DNA of 9,799 bases from Eshraghiella sp051880035 (GTDB lineage: Bacteria > Bacillota > Clostridia > Lachnospirales > Lachnospiraceae), in NCBI GenBank assembly GCA_051880035.1, contig JBJENE010000041.1:1-9799 (forward strand), read 5' to 3'. Position numbers and translations under genes: made by a program. A model generated the notes under the pieces. That model was not told the DNA's origin and did not search any database. It saw only the letters and a program-made list of their open reading frames with translations. Position 1 is the first letter of the stretch; each line of letters starts with the position of its first letter. Positions 5,717-9,799 of the stretch are shown piece by piece.

Positions 5717-7707
5717 TATCTGTACCTGCTTTCCTCATCCATCATACGAAAATCCTCTATTTCTTTGAGAATTTTTCCATAGAACTGTACATCATCACTT
5801 ATCAAAGTTGATATTGCCGCCTTATTAACAGGCAGCTTTGTTTTATCCCCATAATCCCCCTGCATATACATATAATCCTGAGTTGTGGGATCCTGAATAA
5901 GATAAGCAAGGAATCTTTCTGACACCATATTTTCATCCTCACCCAAATCATTAATAACCCACTCATTTCCCGGAATGCAAAAAACTTCATTTCCCGGTAA
6001 AGTATAGTGATTACATTTACCTGTCATTAATGAATATACATATTCAAGATCTGAATTGGAGCCTAAATAAACATAAGCTTCTCCGCTTATAAAAGCTTCA
6101 ACAGAACCATCTGCTTCTGTCCACCCATCCGTGTCGACATTCTCGGAATAAAAATTTCTCCATTTTTCGGCCACCGAATATTTTAATATATCATTTTCTT
6201 CCACTGAAATATCAGACAATGAATCCAGACTTTCAAGACCTGTATTCGCATAATATGTATTAATAAAAATTACAGGCATTTCAAAAGAGCTTGGCATCCT
6301 GTTTTGAACAGAATAGTCTTCTTTATATTTATCAAGAAAATAACAGTTATCAATATCTATACCTGAATAAGCATTATTTAAATCCAATGCATTTTCCAGG
6401 TATTCTTCATCCAATCCCGTGCATTCAAATATCGCAGGTGCTCTGTTTTCTTCTATTGCATTTTTCAATTCTCCTGCATACTCCTCTTCCGAATACACAT
6501 ATGGATTGATGGAAACATTCGGATACATCTCTATGAAATCAGCTACAACCTGTTCTATTCCTTTTTCGGTTCCCGGCTCAGCAATATACCAGAAGTCAAT
6601 TTCTGCATCCGGAAGGGTTGCTTCATCTTTCTGCTCATTCCAATTCCTTGAGAAAATAAATCCTCCCAAAGCTATCAAGGCAATACTGGATGCAATTCCT
6701 ATCCATCGGAATCTCTTACGACGCTTCTGTACCTTCTCGACAGACACAACTTTCTTTTCACTTTTAATGGCATTAATAAACTCCTGTACATTCTGGTATC
6801 TTAAATGCTTTTCTACTGCCATTGCACGCATTATGGCATTACTAAGATTTTCCGAAATATCAGAATCAATATCTTTAGGCTGCTCAACTATATCGGAAGT
6901 TTTTCTGTTCGTGGATTCATCCGGCTTAATTCCCGTAACCATTCTATACATTGTTGCACCTAAAGCATATACATCTGTCCACGGTCCCTGTTTGTTAACT
7001 GTCTCATATTGTTCCACGGGAGCATATCCCGGTTTAAGTACCACTGTAAGATTTTTATCTTCTTCTGCGGAAAAACGGGCTGCACCAAAATCAAATAACT
7101 TTATTTTTCCGTTATCACAGATATAAATATTGTCAGGTGCAATATCTCTGTGAATGTATCCCTCCTTATGAATACTTTGCAAAGCCATTCCTACTGCTGA
7201 AATAATCGCTATTGCAGAGTTAACATCTACCTTCCCGCCATTTTGTGCAAGATATTTGTCAAGAGGCAATCCCACCAGCAATTCCATAACAAAGTATGCA
7301 GTACCGTTTTCTTCAAAGAATCCCATAATATCAATAATATTTGGATTATCAATGAATTTCGTGGCATTTCTTGCTTCATCCAGAAATCGTGTCAGACCAT
7401 TTGCGTAATCTTTATAACGTTTGCCCTTAAATACCACAACTTCCTTTGTTCCCGGAGTTCTGTACACCAGACCGCTTGGATAATATTCTTTAATAGCAAT
7501 AACTCTTTCCAGTTTTGTATCGTATGCTTTATATGTAATTCCAAATCCTCCGAATCCAAGAACTTCTCCTACAATATACCTGTCTTGTAACACGGTTCCG
7601 GCAAAAAGCATATATGCTTCCTTTGGTTGCATTCCTTCCGTATATCCGCAATGAGGACACACCTGTAAATCCTCATCATATTCTTCAAAACAATTATTAC
7701 ATCTCAT
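5716..7707 (-). CDS. Transmembrane Ser/Thr kinase with zinc ribbon and extracellular solute-binding-like domain
   Basis: 663 aa. Cys3, Cys6, Cys17 and Cys20 form the same zinc ribbon as in the larger kinase. The kinase spans about 44-315: glycine loop 51-56, Lys73, helix-C Glu111, HRDIAPDN with Asp188 and Asn193, DFG at 206-208, and an APVEQY APE-equivalent at 229-234; it should be active. A basic stretch (KRRKRFR, 328-334) precedes one membrane helix (about 333-353), placing the kinase inside. The outer part (366-655) resembles the ABC sugar-binding SBP_bac_1 family, with an N-terminal strand, then VVADFIEMYPNVSINPYVY, then LKNAIEENRAPAIFE. At about 290 residues it is shorter than MalE-type proteins and has no lipobox. 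I infer that it detects a small extracellular ligand rather than feeding a transporter. The ATG lies 23 nt after the FHA gene stop, with GAGG about 10 nt upstream. Confidence 0.92.
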   Translation of the reverse strand: MRCNNCFEEYDEDLQVCPHCGYTEGMQPKEAYMLFAGTVLQDRYIVGEVLGFGGFGITYKAYDTKLERVIAIKEYYPSGLVYRTPGTKEVVVFKGKRYKDYANGLTRFLDEARNATKFIDNPNIIDIMGFFEENGTAYFVMELLVGLPLDKYLAQNGGKVDVNSAIAIISAVGMALQSIHKEGYIHRDIAPDNIYICDNGKIKLFDFGAARFSAEEDKNLTVVLKPGYAPVEQYETVNKQGPWTDVYALGATMYRMVTGIKPDESTNRKTSDIVEQPKDIDSDISENLSNAIMRAMAVEKHLRYQNVQEFINAIKSEKKVVSVEKVQKRRKRFRWIGIASSIALIALGGFIFSRNWNEQKDEATLPDAEIDFWYIAEPGTEKGIEQVVADFIEMYPNVSINPYVYSEEEYAGELKNAIEENRAPAIFECTGLDEEYLENALDLNNAYSGIDIDNCYFLDKYKEDYSVQNRMPSSFEMPVIFINTYYANTGLESLDSLSDISVEENDILKYSVAEKWRNFYSENVDTDGWTEADGSVEAFISGEAYVYLGSNSDLEYVYSLMTGKCNHYTLPGNEVFCIPGNEWVINDLGEDENMVSERFLAYLIQDPTTQDYMYMQGDYGDKTKLPVNKAAISTLISDDVQFYGKILKEIEDFRMMDEESRYR
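5743..6612 (-). other. Solute-binding-protein-like ectodomain, residues 366-655 of the smaller kinase
   Basis: The region begins right after the membrane helix and starts AEIDFWYIAEPGTEKGIEQV, a typical first strand and helix of a type 1 solute-binding protein. Later parts (FEMPVIFINTYYANTGL, AFISGEAYVYLGS) match the hinge strand and the GxAAM-like lobe 2 segment of that family, though divergently. Many Asp and Glu residues are present. The ligand cannot be named from sequence. Confidence 0.75.
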
Positions 7708-7730
7708 TCCTGTCGTACCTCAAATTGATG

Positions 7731-8543
7731 TTAATTTTCTAACCAGTCTTCCCATATAAACGATTCCCCGCAAAAAGGAACAAATTTAAAAACAGCCTCT
7801 CCAAGCTGAATTGAATCATAAGCAGTAAGTTGAGAAAAACTCATTAATAACTCATCATTGAGATATACCAGACCGCTGCTTTCACCCGGTTGAATGAAGA
7901 AATTTTTCTTTTTGGGTTCATATGTAATTACCGCATGTTTATCCCTTGATACACTTCTTTCCTTTGCAAGCATTACATCCATTCCGCCGCCTCTTCCTAT
8001 AGCATTTTTGCCTGCCTTAAGGTTAAAGCTTTCACCAATGCTCTCTCCTTTTACACAAACCAGCCATCCCACTACCGGTTCGGTCTGTACATCTGCATAC
8101 ACACCGACCGTCTTAGCAGAATCATATTCAGGGCTTCTGTTGGTCTGAGGTGCCTGCGGCATAGGCGGTATTGGAGGAACCATACGGCTAATCGTTGAAT
8201 TTCCGGTTTTTTCTTCGACTACAGGTTCCGGTTTCCATTCATCCTCTTCTGTATCAGCATAAACCTGTCCGCTTAATACCTCAGTCATAGCTATGGTTCC
8301 CTGCTCTGTAGGGGACTCTTCTTCCGGTGTGATAGTATATCCTTTGGAAGGTTTGGCTTTTTCCTTATTTTTTCTTCCGAAAAGAATACCCTTATGATGA
8401 GGTACTTCTTTATCATTTTTCTTATCCTGATTTTGTGGTTCTTCGACATTTTCTATTGAAGGTTTACCGCATACCGGACATACTGTGTATTTATCTCCGT
8501 CAAAAAAATGTACATCTGTTCCTGAACATCTTGTTATTTTCAT
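7731..8543 (-). CDS. FHA-domain phosphothreonine-binding protein with N-terminal zinc ribbon
   Basis: 270 aa from the ATG at 8543, chosen because GGAGG lies six bases upstream; an ATG at 8582 would overlap the phosphatase gene and lacks such a site. Cys6, His12, Cys22 and Cys25 (CPVCG) look like a zinc ribbon. Residues 30-157 are a charged, low-complexity linker with a proline run (PPIPPMPQAP, 123-132). The FHA domain spans about 158-256, with Gly183-Arg184, the SVSRDKHA motif (Ser199, Arg200, His203) and Asn229, the residues that grip phosphothreonine. There is no membrane helix, so it should be cytoplasmic. Linker threonines in TEQGTIAMTE (79-88) and DSAKTVGVY (141-149) are candidate kinase sites, by analogy with GarA/OdhI, where a phosphorylated N-terminal motif folds onto the FHA domain. 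Position between phosphatases and kinases fits an adaptor role; partners are unknown. Confidence 0.9.
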   Translation of the reverse strand: MKITRCSGTDVHFFDGDKYTVCPVCGKPSIENVEEPQNQDKKNDKEVPHHKGILFGRKNKEKAKPSKGYTITPEEESPTEQGTIAMTEVLSGQVYADTEEDEWKPEPVVEEKTGNSTISRMVPPIPPMPQAPQTNRSPEYDSAKTVGVYADVQTEPVVGWLVCVKGESIGESFNLKAGKNAIGRGGGMDVMLAKERSVSRDKHAVITYEPKKKNFFIQPGESSGLVYLNDELLMSFSQLTAYDSIQLGEAVFKFVPFCGESFIWEDWLEN

Positions 8544-8549
8544 ATTCAG

Positions 8550-8554
8550 CCTCC
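8550..8554 (-). promoter_or_regulatory. Shine-Dalgarno site fixing the FHA gene start at 8543
   Basis: GGAGG on the minus strand, six bases before the ATG at 8543-8541. It falls in the 23-nt gap after the phosphatase stop codon and decides between this start and the longer frame beginning at 8582. Confidence 0.85.
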
Positions 8555-8566
8555 GTTTGATATAGT

Positions 8567-9349
8567 TTATTTTATTCTGCAAATAATAACTGATGTATTA
8601 TCCTGATTATGGCCTCTTGCAATTTTTGTTGCCTCCTCAACAAGCCTAAGTGCTGCATTCTGCATATTTTTACTATGTAAAACACATTGTAATATTTCAT
8701 CATCCTTTAATGACTTATACATTCCATCCGATATAAGCAATAAAATATCATTGGTTTTAAGTTTCAAAGCCTGTCTGCTTACATCATATATTTCTATTCC
8801 GTTGATTCCCAGATAACTGCACAGGGCATTTCTTTCATTCAATGTGTCTTCAAATTCCTGCCATGTGAGTTTACCGTTGGCATATTCAATTCTGGCCTTC
8901 AGCTCCACCGTATGGTCCCGTGTCATTTGAGTAATGCGTTTATCTCTTATAATATATAACCTGCTATCACCCACAGACATCCAATGTACTTCATTTTTAT
9001 TTATAACTACCATTACACAGGTAGTTCCGGCTCGAATGCTTTCGTTTTCTTTATTTTGAATATTGGATACCGCATGATCTGCCACATCCATTGCATAAGT
9101 AAGAAAATCCGCATCTTTTATACCCTGTTCCCTGTCATATATTTTTGTTAATTCGTCGACAGCTTTCCGGCTCGCAAGACTTCCTCCTTCAAATCCTCCC
9201 ATTCCATCACATAAGATTAGAAGGCACTCTTCTATATCACCGCGTGCATAGATACAATCCTGTTGCTCAGATCTTTCACCGATAATACTTTGCATACCAA
9301 TTTCATATCTGCATTGAATTTCATTGCATTTGTATTCAACTTTATCCAT
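8567..9349 (-). CDS. PP2C-family Ser/Thr phosphatase
   Basis: 260 aa from the ATG at 9349, one base after the TAA of the preceding phosphatase gene, so translation is probably coupled; no strong ribosome binding site precedes it. A longer frame from 9421 adds 24 residues that only re-read the upstream gene in another frame. PP2C motifs appear in order: RSEQQD (26-31), CDGMGG (47-52), GTT (108-110), VGDSRLY (126-132), TRDHT (143-147), SDG (207-209) and DNTS (250-253). The metal-binding aspartates (Asp31, Asp48, Asp207, Asp250) are all present. Length is normal for stand-alone bacterial PP2C (about 240-260 aa) and no membrane segment is seen. In PrpC/PrkC-type systems such an enzyme reverses phosphorylation by the partner kinase; that role is inferred here from the operon. 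The flap between DHT and SDG is divergent (RIEYANGKLTWQEFEDTLNE) compared with the usual HPxRN-type sequence. Confidence 0.93.
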   Translation of the reverse strand: MDKVEYKCNEIQCRYEIGMQSIIGERSEQQDCIYARGDIEECLLILCDGMGGFEGGSLASRKAVDELTKIYDREQGIKDADFLTYAMDVADHAVSNIQNKENESIRAGTTCVMVVINKNEVHWMSVGDSRLYIIRDKRITQMTRDHTVELKARIEYANGKLTWQEFEDTLNERNALCSYLGINGIEIYDVSRQALKLKTNDILLLISDGMYKSLKDDEILQCVLHSKNMQNAALRLVEEATKIARGHNQDNTSVIICRIK

Positions 9350-9350
9350 A

Positions 9351-9799
9351 TTATTTGTCAACCCATATACCAATTGCCGTATTATTATCCATATTCTTTC
9401 CTGCACCATTCTGTTGAACAACCAACGCCATAGACTCTACCCATTCCTGAACAGAAGTGCTTTTTTTCAAAAGTTTACACATCTGCTTTTCTTCGATAAG
9501 TTCCCAGAAGCCATCGGAACACATCAAAAATGCCTGGCAGTTTTTTCGTCCTATTGTATCCTCCATCTGATACTGTGGACGCTCCCATTCAATTCCCATA
9601 ACCTTGAGAAGCCTGTTCCTGTCAGGATGGTTTCGAATATCTTTTTCTTTTATTTCCTTTGCCATAACTAACATCTGTGGCACACTATGATCCAATGTCC
9701 GTTCTTTAACTTTATTCCCGGAAAAAGTATATATTCTTGAATCCCCAACATAGCCTCTGTATACATTTTTTGAATCAATCAGTACCGCTGTTGCAGTCG
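9351..9799 (-). CDS. PP2C-family Ser/Thr phosphatase, C-terminal part
   Basis: Only the last 148 residues lie in the window; the frame is open to the edge, so the N-terminus with the first metal-binding motifs is outside. Visible PP2C motifs are YVGDSRIYTF, LDHSVPQM, the HPDRNRLLKVMG flap segment (canonical in bacterial PP2C), CSDGFWE and DNNTAIGIW. It ends one base before the ATG of a second, divergent PP2C gene. Low identity between the two argues for specialised partners rather than recent duplication. I infer that it acts on the same kinase and FHA network. A TTG at 9695 could be read as a start, but motifs continue upstream of it, so the gene is longer. Confidence 0.9.
   Translation of the reverse strand, partial: TATAVLIDSKNVYRGYVGDSRIYTFSGNKVKERTLDHSVPQMLVMAKEIKEKDIRNHPDRNRLLKVMGIEWERPQYQMEDTIGRKNCQAFLMCSDGFWELIEEKQMCKLLKKSTSVQEWVESMALVVQQNGAGKNMDNNTAIGIWVDK

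Noticed and set aside
6419..7126. Plus-strand open frame of 235 codons
   Set aside because: It is antisense to the conserved kinase domain and membrane helix of the smaller kinase. Its length reflects codon bias of the real gene; no motif or ribosome binding site supports it.
8544..8582. Longer start of the FHA gene at 8582
   Set aside because: It would overlap the phosphatase stop and has no ribosome binding site, whereas the ATG at 8543 has GGAGG at ideal spacing and begins the zinc ribbon.
9350..9421. N-terminal extension of the complete PP2C gene to 9421
   Set aside because: The extra 24 residues re-read the end of the preceding phosphatase gene in another frame. The ATG at 9349 directly after that gene's stop gives a normal PP2C N-terminus.

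Overview
The window looks like a low-GC Gram-positive chromosome, most likely a gut or rumen clostridium of the Lachnospiraceae type. This rests on an AT-rich composition, strong GGAGG ribosome binding sites, a PASTA-type membrane kinase, and an Rpn-family protein of the kind abundant in that group. The assignment comes from protein character alone; there is no rRNA or marker gene here. Every gene I can support lies on the minus strand, so transcription runs from high to low coordinates.

Reading in the direction of transcription, 9799-1091 is one tightly packed Ser/Thr phosphorylation operon. It encodes the C-terminal part of a PP2C phosphatase (9799-9351, cut by the window edge), a second complete PP2C phosphatase (9349-8567), an FHA-domain phosphothreonine reader with an N-terminal zinc ribbon (8543-7731), and two transmembrane Ser/Thr kinases (7707-5716 and 5716-1091). 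Junctions are a 1-nt gap, 23 nt, 23 nt and a 1-nt TAATG overlap, which fits one polycistronic message.

The kinases are the most interesting part. Their cytoplasmic halves are built alike: an N-terminal four-Cys zinc ribbon, a full Hanks kinase and one membrane helix, collinear almost residue for residue. Their outer halves are unrelated. The 663-aa kinase carries a divergent ABC-type extracellular solute-binding domain. The 1541-aa kinase carries six PASTA repeats, six InlB B-repeat (Listeria-Bacteroides) modules, one BIG2 Ig-like domain and a C-terminal module of about 220 aa that I cannot assign. The locus therefore looks like a system in which two different envelope or nutrient sensors feed one cytoplasmic phospho-switch: kinases write, the FHA protein reads, and two PP2C enzymes erase. 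Ligands, substrates and output are not visible here, and the operon continues beyond 9799.

Region 1090-416 holds no confident gene. It contains two minus-strand hairpins with T-tracts that can end the operon message (958-893 and 727-694), a speculative 31-codon ORF between them, a perfect three-copy 22-bp tandem repeat of small palindromes (589-654), and a candidate promoter (554-562). The last gene, 415-1, is the N-terminal 138 residues of an Rpn/PD-(D/E)XK-type protein with its own leader and an excellent ribosome binding site. It runs off the left edge and is probably unrelated to the kinase operon.
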